This document shows, piece after piece, positions 33,020 to 44,395 of a DNA stretch of 64,000 bases. The position numbers and the translations under genes are program-made. The notes below the pieces were generated by a model. That model ran no database searches, was not told where the DNA came from, and was given only the letters and a program-made list of their open reading frames with translations. Positions within the stretch are counted from its first letter, which is position 1. Every line of letters starts with the position of its first letter. Origin of the DNA: Nemophila menziesii (Eukaryota > Streptophyta > Magnoliopsida > Boraginales > Hydrophyllaceae); the NCBI GenBank assembly GCA_029959085.1, contig JARWIR010000042.1, positions 5,674,544 to 5,738,543 on the forward strand, in the 5' to 3' direction.

Positions 33020-33858
33020 TAGGAATGTTAATGGGGCGCGGGTTTATGGGCACCCGCCCCACTCCATTCTAAACGGTGAGAAATTTGGGGTACTAAATGT
33101 GGGTCGGGGCGGGTTGTGGGGATTGAATTTCAAAACCCGTGTAGGACGGGGTGGGTTGTGTGGATAAACATTCCCCACCCCGCAAACACTTCCCGCATTT
33201 ATATAATATATAATTAATATTATATATTGAAATGTTACATATATATAAATCTAAAATTATAAATATGTATTAAATCTAACTAAAACATAAAACTAAAAAC
33301 TTTAAAAAAAAGTGTAAATATGAGCTTTAATCAATTTAAATAGTGTTTTGTTACGGTTGGAGGTCAAATAATATATTTTTTCTTTCTGTTTTTTATATTT
33401 ATTCATCAAATATTTCAACACTTTAGACCAAAACTTTGACATGATATTCAATAAAATAAAGTGTTATAGCATTGAATTAAGATCATGAATTTATTATCTT
33501 TGTTTCATGATTACTCCCACATATCAATGGATCATTTTCATCATTGACATATTGAGATTATCCTTCCAATATTTTATCTTAGCCTTCCATGCTAGAAACC
33601 TAAGACCATAGGCAACCTTAATAGTAATTGTGTCTTCCTTGATAGTCGTATTATGTTCGACTTGTATCTGCTTTTAAGTATATTATTGTGTAGGTTTGTC
33701 TCGTAACCCGTGGGTTGAACCCAACCCCCATAGGGATCCAAAGGTCGGGGCGGGTTATGGGATAGAACGATGCGAGGAGGGTGGGTTTTTTTTTCTTTTG
33801 CGGGGCGGGATGCAGGGATAGGTAAACTCGCCCCAAAGCCTCCCCGTTGACATCCCTA
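33020..33858. mobile_element. Non-autonomous hAT-type element, 0.84 kb
   Basis: The ends are inverted repeats: TAGGAATGTTAATGGGG on the left and TAGGGATGTCAACGGGG read inward from the right. The flanks CCTTTTAC (33012-33019) and AATTTTAC (33859-33866) share six of eight bases, consistent with an old 8-bp duplication. Subterminal regions repeat GGGGCGGGTT/ACCCGCCCC motifs. The AT-rich core has no transposase. It sits inside LTR copy 2, and copy 1 lacks it. Confidence 0.75.
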
Positions 33859-33866
33859 AATTTTAC

Positions 33867-33925
33867 TTCGATAAAATCTAAATAGTAGAATATGTCCTAT
33901 CAATTTGGCGCCGCATGTGGGAACG
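33867..33925 (+). mobile_element. End of LTR copy 2 and primer-binding-like site
   Basis: TTCGATAAAATC continues the LTR after the hAT element and ends ..CCTATCA. At 33906 comes TGGCGCCGCATGTGGGAA, which looks like a Ty3/gypsy PBS of the Tat/Ogre type and differs from the Athila PBS after the first eight bases. This identifies the repeat as a 5' LTR in plus orientation. Confidence 0.5.
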
Positions 33926-34309
33926 ACGAAACTTTCACCCATTCTGACATACAACAATCTATATAACATATAAAATGGAGATCAATGGTTGAATGTGACA
34001 TGTGTTAATTTGACCTTTAACATGTGTCATTTTATTTTTTACATTTGTCATTTTACTTTTTACATTTGTCATTTTATTTTATCATATTTTTTTAATTATT
34101 TTCTTACTATAACATGTGTCTTTTATTATTATTTTTTCAAAAATTTGTAATATAAAATTTTTAAGATAATTTTTTTCGATTAAGGTAGCACATTATAATA
34201 TTTTTTTAATAATTTTTTAACTTAAATTGTGTTCCCGTTCATCCTACAGGATCAAAACCTGATAATGGTTAAAACTAGAGCCAACGACATGACACAAACC
34301 CGATTGTCA
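33926..34309. other. AT-rich leader with short tandem repeats
   Basis: About 385 bp after the PBS-like site. Near 34018-34085 a unit like TTTTACATTTGTCATTTTA occurs about three times. An ATG at 34266 opens MVKTRANDMTQTRL, which may be the start of a gag or part of the following transposase remnant. I cannot decide which. Confidence 0.4.
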
Positions 34310-35204
34310 CATAATGATGCAATATCTTTTTGTGGCAAGTATTCTTGGGTTGATCAACGATAATAAATCTATGAGTGAACCGATAATAGGGTTGACGTCT
34401 TTAGAAAGCTTTGTAAAAGAAACCTAAATTTGAACGAGATAGAGGTCGGAAATTTAGATGCGTTGTTGCTTATGTGTAAGCTTGAAATCATATGTCCACC
34501 TAGTTTTCTTTTGGCATAATGGTCTACCTAGTCATACACTTATACGAGGAGACCTAATTAGGTGGTCGGGTTCATATGCATTGGATGTACCCGTTCGAAC
34601 GGTACATGAAGAAGATTAAATAATATATCCGAAATTCGGCTAGGCCAGAAGGATCAATCGTTGAGGGATACGTTGTCGAAAAGACATTGACATTTATATC
34701 ATGATATCTACAAGAATAAAAAACCAAGTTCAACCAATCTGGTAGATATGGTGAGTCGATCCCAAAACCAAAACAAATTTATATGTTTAGGAGTGAGTGT
34801 CAGCTAGTGGGTAAAAAGAAGCATTGTACACACCCCTAAAAGGAGCGAATTGATTGGTACATCCTCCACAACTGCGACTAGATCCAACCATATACGATGT
34901 AAGTAATTTTATAGTGAACTTCCTTACTGAATACTTATTTACAAGATTACGTATGGATAAGATCATTTTTTACAATGAACACAAGTCTTCACTACAAGTA
35001 CCTTATGCAGATTTAGAAAGAATTCAATAAGAACAATTTGATTGATGGTTCAGTGAGAAGGTATAACATTTCAAAATTTGGTACAATTCTGGATTTAGTA
35101 AAACTAAAAACTTTTCCCATCTACAAGTATTTATAATACGAAAAATCAGAGATGCATTTGTTACAAATGAAGTTATTGTGTTAGAAAACATGTCACAGAA
35201 TGTC
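34310..35204 (+). pseudogene. CACTA (En/Spm) transposase remnant, 5' part
   Basis: Plus-strand frames with stops and shifts encode the region after the TNP2 core known as DUF4218: KLCKRNLNLNEIEVGNL, LMCKLEIICPPSFL, then MVYLVIHLYEE, MHWMYPFERYMKK and ARPEGSIVEGYVVEK. Further on, FDWWFSEKV suggests the segment before DUF4216. No terminal CACTA repeat is seen. It ends at the ATGTC duplication (35200-35204) where element B is inserted, and the coding trace resumes at 54219. Confidence 0.75.
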
Positions 35205-36676
35205 TAGTGGTTCCTTGTGTGTTCTAAAAATAATGCAATAAGGAAAAGAGAAATCACAACTGCAAGTGTACAGTTTTCCCAAGTAATATATGTGATAAAC
35301 AAGTTCGATCTCAGGGACGGATTGGTTGACTCTAATGCTATCGATTAGTGGAATAATTGCAAATAACGGAAAAATAAAAGAAATAATGTTTGTTGGGGTT
35401 TTTGATTAACAATCTAAAATGCGAGAGTAAATTAAGTACTAAATAAATTATACTAGAATCTTTCTCTTTTTAAGGGTTGAGTTATTATTCTTACGCTAGT
35501 CGGGATTCTAAAATCTCTTAGCCCCCGTCAGAGTGGACCTAAAATCTCTCCTACGGTCTTCTAAAACCCGTTAGTGTGATTAAAACCACTTTCGGATGAT
35601 TAAATCTTACCTCATTGGCTAATGGCTAGTCAAGCCTGTCAAGGACATTGGCGGATACCATCGGTGATTACTTAGTTCTATACCCAAACCCTTCGTCAAG
35701 GTGATCCATACGCCACTATATGGAATAGCCTAAGTACTATTACTTATTCCTAGTTCATGACGCTAAAAATAATAATTAAGTTCAAAGTAAAAACTAACAA
35801 GAACAAAAACTCAATTTAAATTAAAATCCCAAATTGGAAAACACTAATTATTCAAAATCGGGTTCAACCCATGTTGCGATTATCAAGTACAATAAAGACT
35901 TAGCTCATAATTGAAATTAAAATGAAAGAAGAAATTAAAATAATAGAATAATAAAATTAGAAGACCTAATTAGGATGTTGGAATGGCTGTTGATTTGGAG
36001 ATGTTGAAGTCTCCAGCTCTAGCTTTTTCCTTCTTCCTTGCTTCTGTCTTTTTCTCTGACGCTCTGACTTTTTGGAAAGTGAATTGTGTGTAAAAATAAA
36101 GTCTAAAAGACTATATATACTATGAAAATCGGACTTGGGCTGAACTAAAAGAAAAATCAAATATTAAATGGCCCAAGTCCACTCTTCAAGCCCAAAATCC
36201 CGTAACTGTTGTACACCCTTCACGAAAATGACTATAACTTTCTCAATATAACTCCGAATTGACTCATTAAACTTGCTAATTCTTCGTATCTCGATAAGGT
36301 ACGAATCATCTTCATAACTCAGAGGCTGATGAATCCATCTTTAAGTAGCTCGAAATCAGCAATTTCCATCAGCCTTCCATATTTTCAGCTCAAATTTGTC
36401 AACTCCTCGGGATATTTCTTGTAGCTTTTGACTTCTTTACACGATCTATGACTTCTATTCTTGATTCCCCTCCTTGCTAGTATTAGAAACCTACAAACGT
36501 TTCACTAAAAACAAACCATATTACGCGCAAAAGTTTAATAAATCAAAAATACTAAAATCTAAGGAGAGAAAATAAAATATAACATATTATTACTAAAAGT
36601 CTATCGGATTAGTCATGTAATCACCTAATTTGATGTCTCCTAAGGGAATATAAATAGAACAAAAGAGGAGACATCA
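35205..36676 (-). repeat. 3' LTR of element B
   Basis: 1,472 bp. On the minus strand it starts TGATGTCTCC and ends GGAACCACTA (CA changed to TA). It has about 48 bp after GAATAATT (near 35350) that the 5' LTR lacks, and it lacks a longer stretch that the 5' LTR has near 52890-52990. Confidence 0.88.
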
Positions 36677-36677
36677 A

Positions 36678-36712
36678 GACCCCAAACTCAAACCTTTGTC
36701 GTCCCGACAAAG
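36678..36712 (-). promoter_or_regulatory. PPT-proximal hairpin and polypurine tract of element B
   Basis: On the minus strand CTTTGTCG-GGA-CGACAAAG (36712-36694) is a perfect 8-bp stem. It is followed by GTTTGAGTTTGGGGTCT directly before the 3' LTR. The stem is identical to C and differs from A, D and E by three compensated pairs. Confidence 0.82.
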
Positions 36713-38500
36713 TAAAATTAAAAACAAAGGGAAAAGGTGATTGCAGAGACGCAGAAGCAAATAAATACACCCAAAGCAATATTAAAAATAAATCTCATAT
36801 AGCAAACATTAGGAACTAATATACACATACACTAATCATTTCAATCATAAATTAACTTCACAATGCTAGAAGGTTACACTTGTACTTATCTGAATATGAT
36901 GACTATAGGTTGTTCCTCGATCCTTACTCGATTTGAACGCTCCACTTAGTATACTCCCTATTAACTTACCATGTACCTAGGAATCACGAGGACTTTAGGG
37001 TCCGATTGGTACACATTAATGATATGAGGAATGGAATTAGATTCCTTATTAAATTATATACCTATACTTGGTAGGTGTTTAAGAGAATAGGATTTTTATT
37101 ACCATAGACATTTCAATCCCACACATATGGTAATATCCATTCCATCCCCTCCCCATAGTATTATCCCATTCCATTTAGATTAGGAATCAAAATTTATTTT
37201 AGACGGACGAATTCATCCTTGTCAATCATATAAATATACTGTCGTCTCCTTTTAATTTTGTAATTTTACCAGAATTATTCCTAATCTTTATGTTATAATA
37301 TTTTTACCAATTATGAGATTGGAACCATTTTATTTATTCCCACTTTTAATCCTATTGTATATCAAACATGGTACAACAATTACTAAGGTTATTTGATTCT
37401 CACAGTATTTTAATTACTTTACTTATTCCATTCCTGTCTAAATCAATTACTGCGTACCAATCGGACCCTTACGGTTTTAGCGTAGGCTTAGGGACGGTGT
37501 GGTATGTATATTTGGTAAATTTGAAGTGAGATTTTTGATCTCTCCTCACTTACCATAAACAACTGTCTACGAGCTTGAGTTTACACTCGAATAATGTTCT
37601 CACTCAACCCATTTGATGCACTAATTTCGCATCCCCAAGTTAATCCAATTGATCTAAGATGATTTCCAGGAATTTCCACTTTGTTGGGTAAGTTATTCTT
37701 TCTTTATTTTTCTTTTTCTTTTCTTTTTCTCTTTTTTCTCAAAATTTTTCATACAGGCGAAAGCGGGTTCCCGGTTTTGTGAAATCCGGGTTCCCGGATT
37801 GTACTGTATTGAGAATTTTATTTCACTTTTTTTAAAAGTCCCAACAAAGGGTTACAAATAATATAATCATCTGAATTTATGCCTTAATACAAACACATAC
37901 ATTTCCCTCCAAATATAAATTTCCCAAAATATGGACCCACCACCCCAAACTCAAGCTCGAGACATGTCTCAGGATCGTGATTCAAGTGCGGGTCATTTGG
38001 ATATGCCTAATAAACTAAGGTGATATGGGCTTATATCGTGGCGACAAAAGAAAAGGCTTAAGGCTTAAAATTGGGCTAAGATGGTACCTATTAATACAAG
38101 GGATATAAGGCTAAAAAGGTCTCAAATGGCTTAACAAAGAACTGCCTCTATAATTTTCCTAGTTACATGGTTCGTCTCTAGTTCATATCTAAGGGGGTTC
38201 TCTACTAATTTAGATCTCACGTTCTACAAACCAAACATTTTCCTTAAGTACAAGTTTACTTCTTTTGCACGGTTAATTGATTTTTCCTATCCATTACCTA
38301 TGTTTGCATGCAATTAAAGCGCGTTTTATATTAACTCCTAAAATCCACTATTTACTATCATAGATTTATTAAAAGTATGCTTGATAGGGACATTCAAGAA
38401 CTTCTACATTCAAACGCAACTCCTAATTAATTTTATTGAAAGCGATTAAAACAAATAACACATAAAACTGAGATGAGGCAACGAACCCCACCCCAAACTA
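36713..38500 (-). other. 3' untranslated region of element B
   Basis: Non-coding tail related block by block to those of A, C and D. On the minus strand it contains GTGAGGAGAGATCAAAAATCTCAC (37550-37527, hairpin) and GAGACATGTCTCGAGCTTGAGTTTGGGGTGG (37975-37945). On the plus strand the latter region opens a frame MDPPPQTQAR at 37931 that soon stops. A Tourist-like MITE is inserted at 36998-37468. Confidence 0.65.
36998..37468. mobile_element. Tourist-like MITE inserted in element B
   Basis: 471 bp with inverted ends GGGTCCGATTGGTAC, flanked by TTA at 36995-36997 and 37469-37471, the 3-bp duplication of PIF/Harbinger-derived Tourist MITEs. The matching place in element C (about 62780, AAACCGTAAAGACC) has no insertion, which confirms the boundaries. 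No coding capacity. Confidence 0.85.
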
Positions 38501-38526
38501 AAAAATGAGTCGTGTCCCCACGACTC
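38487..38526 (-). promoter_or_regulatory. Post-ORF3 hairpin of element B with polypurine-like motif
   Basis: On the minus strand GAGTCGTG-GGGA-CACGACTC (38526-38507), followed by ATTTTTTAGTTTGGGGTGGGG. Identical stem to C and D. Confidence 0.78.
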
Positions 38527-38702
38527 GAAAAGACTCAAAGCAAATAAACTAATCTACACTACTAGATAAAGGTTAGAAAACATATCTTAACCAGCGCGAG
38601 GCTGGTTATCAGTGTTGCGTCCAGGTAAAGAATCCTTCGCGAGTAAACCATAGGTGGCGTGTTGGATGGTGCTCACCCCAAGTAGCATATTACAAAGAAG
38701 AT

Positions 38703-38830
38703 CTAACTCTTTGATAACATTCCTAAAGTAGCAATCATCTTTTCTTGATTCTCTTTCAACACTCGAATCTCTTCTTCCAACCCAATATCAGTATGAACCT
38801 TCTTCTTTGGTGGAGGAGCTCTAGGATTCT
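38703..38830 (-). pseudogene. ORF3 of element B, C-terminal part
   Basis: Minus-strand codons read RAPPPKKKVHTD, then LEEEIRVLKENQEKM and end LSKS-stop at 38703. The frame matches the ORF3 piece that breaks off at 48732, one copy of the ATTCT duplication being counted, so element D split this gene. The last 30 residues have the heptad look of a short coiled coil, as in the C-terminus of D's ORF3. Confidence 0.75.
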
Positions 38831-40365
38831 TGATGTCTCCTCATTTGTGATAGATTTATGTTAGGATGAGACATCATTTTTAGTGTTTTAGAAGTCAATA
38901 ATGCCGATTTTCTTGAGTTTTAGTGCACTTTCCTATTTTGTGTCTTGATTTGTAGAATTATTATCTTTAGAGCATATTGGGTTCAATTGTTTATTTAGTG
39001 TGTAGCTTTAAAGATAATTATGGAGATTAATTAGAGTCCAAGTCAAAGACAACAACTTATGGAAAGAGATTTGCATGGTAATTGGAGATAAGGAAACAAA
39101 AGCTAAAAAGATGGAAAAGGAAAAGCTGTCTAAATCTGGGATTCTGCATACACGTCCAAAGATGTGGGTTTTTACCTAAGAAATAGGCCGAATTTGGAGA
39201 TTTCCTTCTACAGGATCAAGATAATTCTGTTGTGATTCTTTTGGTATCTTATGGAGCTCAATCCGACCAATTACGAAGAAGATATGCTCAAAACGGTCCA
39301 GCAGTGTTTATCTTTATTTCCATACGAATTTGAGTTGGGCTAGAAGTCCAATAACTTACCTCTTCCTCAAGAAAACGAATTAGGTCTTCTAAACACCTAT
39401 AAATACACCCTTATATCACTTGTAATTCTACCTCTCTTAATCCTTGCTTAGTCCTAAACCTTATAATTATTCTTAGTCATTGTAGAGAGCAAGATGATGT
39501 CTTTTGTAATTTCTTTTAGTTTATTTCCTCCAGGTATGAACTAAACCTCCCATAGCTTGGGTTTTGCATCATGTATAAACTATGAATTCTAATTCTTCTA
39601 TCCAAGTTTCTTTGGGAATTATATGTTTTAATCTGATATTAGCTACTTACTTTATATTTGTTTATGTGTTTTGATTTAATGTCTTTCCTAGAACTGATCA
39701 CTTTAGGATTGTTTTAATAGTAGTTAGATGGTCTCCTTGACAGGGTGTTTAACTATTGAACCACCACATAATGTCTAGTGTCGATAGTAGTTCTGACAAA
39801 ACATGCTTCTAACTAGATAGTCATTAGGGTTTGTTTTAACCACCATATCACCAATTGATTGTAGTGTGCTGGATAGGGCCTTAGTGGCGTTTGATAACCC
39901 TATTTGAGTCCTCGTCTTGGTTGTGCCGTAGCCCCCTTAGTCGCTCTCAAGGTCCAAGATTGGGGAATTTAGAATCCTGACTAAGTATACCAAGAGCTAA
40001 TATTCTCCCTTATGAACTAGATGTATAGATAGAATTAGAAGGATTAGTGCATACTAGCAAAACCTAAGCTATACTTCTCATCTCATATTTCTTAATCTTT
40101 TACTTTATTGTCTTTACTTTTCATAGTTTTAATTCTTAATCTCGAAAATCTATTTGCATTATTTTCTGTCTTTTAATTATTTACTTTTACTCGTTATTGT
40201 TTCCTACGCGATTAACACTCTTAAGTCCCTGAGAACGAACTCTACTTATCATTAAAACTTGCATACGTCCTGTAATACTTGCAGTTCTGTGCCTGTCTAG
40301 GGTGAGAGTGCGTAGTTTTCTATACTTAAATTGATCTTATTTTTATCACACCCTAGGCACCACCA
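38831..40365 (+). repeat. 5' LTR of element D
   Basis: 1,535 bp, TGATGTCTCC..GGCACCACCA. Confidence 0.93.
39398..39405 (+). promoter_or_regulatory. TATA box of element D 5' LTR
   Basis: TATAAATA in ACACCTATAAATACACCC, the context shared by the A and C LTRs. Confidence 0.7.
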
Positions 40366-40371
40366 AGTTTT

Positions 40372-40390
40372 TGGCGCCGCTGCCGGGGAC
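40372..40390 (+). other. Primer binding site of element D
   Basis: TGGCGCCGCTGCCGGGGAC, 6 bp after the 5' LTR, identical to A, B and C (tRNA-Asp type). Confidence 0.85.
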
Positions 40391-40525
40391 TTGTGTCTCG
40401 TTAGCGTGTGGGTTATCTATTTCGAGTTTTAGTTTTTAATTAGTTTTTACTTTTCAGTTTTTAGCTTAGTTTTATTTTTCCAGATTTACGCTTGTGGTTT
40501 GCTTTAGTCCTTTTCAGGTTTCACA

Positions 40526-43348
40526 GTGTTTAATTCTTGGCCTCCTTTGTCGGAGCCTGAGAGGAGCTTCAGACCTTACAACAAGCGAGTTCGTGAGGAA
40601 AGAGCCTTGAGAAGAGTAATGGCAGCCCAAGATCCACCACTCGGTGTACCCTTTGGTGGAGTTCAGAATAATCAACCAGGTGGACAACAACAAGATCCAC
40701 CACCTGGTGCACAAATACCAGTAGGAGGAGGTAATGTGCAGAATAATCTTAATAATCAACAGAACCGAGTTAAACAAGATCTACCTGGCCTTAACGTACC
40801 ATTCCATGTTCAACCTATCGGTTACCGCCCTCCTGAGATTCCGAATATCAAATTTAGACCCGATCCGGGTATGCTCAGTCAATTTCAAAGTTTTGGACTC
40901 TACACTGGTACAACAATACAAGATCCGGTAAAAGCGATTCAGAAGTTCATGCAGATTTGTGATGCCTACATTACTCCTGGCATTACACGCGAGCAACTGT
41001 ATTGTCATATGTTTTCGTTTTTCTTGACCGGAAGAGCTAGCGATTGGCTAGAAAGACAACCACATGGAACCATTCATTCTTGGAGAGAACTTCAAGCCGC
41101 GTTCTTTAACCGATTTTATCCGAAGAGCATGAGACTTAAAGATCAAGCCGAGCTTGCAAGATTTTGCCAAGAAGATGGAGAAACAGTGGGAGAGGCATGG
41201 ACAAGGTTTCAACAAAAACTAATTAGATGTCCGCTCCATGGTTATACACCTGCTCTACAACTTGCTATGTTCTATGAAGGTCTTAATGATAAAGGTAGAG
41301 AAAAGGTGGATAACATTGGAAAGGGTAATTTTGTGTCCATGAATCACAATGAAGCTTCCGAGGTTTTGGAGAATATTATGGAACAAGAAAGACGTTGGCC
41401 TTCAACGCGAGCTTCTGTAGCAAAGACCCGAGGAACGCTTCGTTTAGATGCAGAAACCGCGAACTCAGCCCAAATATCCTCGTTAGAAAATCAAATCAAG
41501 GAGCTGAGAATCGCAATGGAGAAGAATTTAGCCGCTACAAAAGTAGTACAAGAAGCACAAGGTTGTCAACAATGTGGAGTTAACGATCATTCATGGGAAG
41601 ATTGCGAATCAAATCCGCAATCTATTTACTTTATATCCAACAGATGGGGCAACCGAAACGATCCGGGTATGCAGTATTCAAATCCACAAGGGGCCGCTAA
41701 TCCTGGTCATTATCAACCACGTCCCTAGAACAATTCTTACCAACAGAGAGGTCAGTACCAGAATCAATATCAAAATAGACCTGCTCCTTCACAACAACCT
41801 GCTCAAGACGCCTATACCGATTCACTAGATCAGAAAGCCTTGCCTCAGTACCCTCAAGAAGGATTTGTGGATCAACAAGCTCTAGAACGTTTGACCGCGA
41901 ATATGAACGCTCAGGAAGAGAAGACCAGAGGACACGATGCCGTACTTCAGATAATAAGGACTCAAGTAGAACAGATGAACAAAGTTTTAACAAGTTTTGT
42001 AGAACAACAAGAAATAAAGGCAATCGAAGGAGGTGAAAACAATGTTGGGTTCGAAGCTTGCAAGGCTATATGCCTTGAAATTGAAGAAGCAAAAGAGGAA
42101 GCACCACATGCTGCCGTTAGTGCCGTGGAAGTTTCGAGTACTGAAGAAGAACCAACCAAGTCTAGCCCCGTGGAATCTGACTGTTCTGAAGTTTATGTGG
42201 AGGACGATTAAGAGAAAGCCGAATTTTTAGAGCTACTGAGGAAGATGCAAGAGGAGATTCGATCGGTAGTAGATTATGCAGCTGAGTTGGCTAAGGAGAA
42301 AGAGGAAGAAGCCTCAAAAGAGAAAGAAGATGAAGTTGCACCTGCTGTGCATGAAGAGAAAGAAGAAGAGAAGGTGGAATCGCCACCAATTGTTCAACCA
42401 GTGTCACCAACTATTCCTGATACAAATCCTAAGGATGACACTGTACTCAAGACATTTGTAGAGGCGTACCAACCTGAAAATATCAACGCCCAAATGCTTG
42501 AGATTGCATAGAGAGGACTTACACCGCAACAAGTTTATACGCAAGTTATCCCTGAGAAAGAGACGAGTGTAGAGATCCCGAGAGAGAACCTGAGGGTTTC
42601 GAGAAGAAGTGAGAAAGAGCTACCACCGAAGCTCAAGGATCCGGGAAGTTTCAACCTTCCTATTCAATTACATGGTATGCTCAAGGTGAAAGCTATGTAC
42701 GATGTGGGTTCTGGTGTGAATCTTATGCCTAAGTCCGTGTTCGAGAGACTTGGACTTCAAAAATTAGAGATAACTCCAGTGAAGTTGCAGTTTGCTGACA
42801 ACTCAGTGAAAAGGACATGGGGAACAGTGGAGGATGTCATAGTCCGTGCAGGTAATATCGCCATCCCTACTGACTTTGTTATTCTTGAGTTTGATGCAGA
42901 TAAACAGGTTCCGATCATACTTGGACGGCCTTTCATGGCCACAAGTCAAAGTGTGATCAACTTCCAAGATGGGACCATCACCCTTCATGCAAAGAACGTA
43001 TCCGAGACCTTCTATGTCTTGGGTAAGAAACCGAGGAAGTTGGATCCCACCGTTCCCATCATCCACAGCCTTTCACATCACAAAGTCCCTCCTGAGAAGA
43101 TCCACTTAAAGCCTGTGGATACTGAGCCAAACATTGATTTTGGGGTTGGCCATGAAGTTTTATGGAAAGCTCACAAACGCGAGAATAGGCCACGAAGTTT
43201 CAAAGACTCGTGGATGGGACCATTCATTGTCACTAAGGTTGTTTCAGCCAAGGTGATAGAAATTCGCCCCAAAAATGGGGTCAAGCGCAGATTAGTTGAC
43301 GTTCATAGCCTTACTCGTTGTTGGGGAGGCTATATTCGCAAATCTTGA
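40526..43348 (+). pseudogene. gag: Fused gag-protease-integrase tail of element D
   Basis: One frame of 941 codons interrupted only by TAG at 41726, TAA at 42209 and TAG at 42509. The start is unclear: GTG at 40526 stands where the family has ATG, and MAAQDPP at 40619 is internal. Gag shows FRPDPGMLSQFQSF, FFLTGRASDWLERQP and a CCHC knuckle CQQCGVNDHSWEDC. A long acidic Glu/Lys-rich linker follows (42050-42400). The protease keeps its Asp (MYDVGSGVNLMPKSVFERL at 42698-42754, then VPIILGRPFMA). Directly after the protease region the frame passes to the integrase C-terminus (HEVLWKAHKRENRPRSF, SWMGPFIVTKVV). Confidence 0.85.
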
Positions 43349-44395
43349 CAGAGGTAACACGTCTAACTTTGAAAGACGTTAAACAAAAGTGCTGTACGGG
43401 AGACAACCCGTAGTTTTTTTTATGTTTTCAAGCCTTTTCATGTATTTAATTTAAGTTTATTTTAGTTGTTTTAGTTGATAATGCATATTTGAGGAAGGTA
43501 TTAGTGTTTTTGGAGTGTAGGGATTGGAGAAATCGAGTTAGGGAACGCGAGGAAAAATTTTCGGCGCGAAGATTGACCCCCGCGGACTACCCCCACGGAC
43601 TACCCCCACGGACTACCCCCTAGTCCGTACCCTGGTCCGCGAGGTCAAAACACGTGCCACGGGTTGCACCGCGGGCTTGATCTAGAAACCGGAAAAAAGT
43701 TGACCGCGGACTACCCCATGGTCCGCGCCATGGTCCGCGAGCCAAAAACGCGTGCCACGGGGTAGGTCCACGTGTATTTTAACGTAGGAGGCGCGGACTA
43801 CCCCTCCGGTGTACCGCACCCTGGTCCGCAGCCTGGAAACATGTGCCACGGGTTCTACCACGGGTGTTAACCAGTGAGCAAAAATTTTCAACCATCAGAT
43901 ATCGCGGTGTACCCCGCGGTACACCCCATGGTCCGCAGGGGTAGTCCGCACGAGCCGCCAGAGAGAGAAAAGAAAGGGTTTCAAGGTTATATGAAGATCT
44001 AATGCTCATTATTCCGAATTTTATAAACCCAAAGCCTATTTCTCTTCTCCAAAACTCTCCTAACTCCATTAAAGCTCATCAAAACCTTCACCAATCACCA
44101 AAACACTACCCAATCATCAAGAAAAACACATCAAATCTTCTCTCCACATCATTACAAGAGATATTCAAGCTACCAATCATCACCAAATCAATTCAAATTG
44201 AAGAATCAAAGAGCCAAATTTTCAAAAATTCATCCTACAATTTCTTAAATCCAAGCCAACCCATTACAAATCTACCTCACCCACATAGAGATTCATCACC
44301 AATTCATCCTAGGCCAAATCAAGCTTGTTCAACCATTAATTCACAAGTTCAAATTTCAAGGGTTGCTAAAGCTTTGAGTTGGGGGTTAATTGAAG
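43349..44395 (+). other. Element D post-pol leader with GC-rich repeats
   Basis: Non-coding. At 43570-43965 GC-rich short repeats dominate: GCGGACTACCCC, CACGGACTACCCC, CCATGGTCCGC, CCGGTGTACCGC (43806-43817), CGCGGTGTACCCCGCGG and GTGCCACGGG. The following 44000-44370 is A/C-rich leader, ending GCTTTGAGTTGGGGGTTAA before ORF3. Confidence 0.75.

Noticed and set aside
43570..43965. GC-rich repeats looking like a CRISPR array
   Set aside because: Units vary, spacers are not constant, and the setting is a plant retrotransposon.
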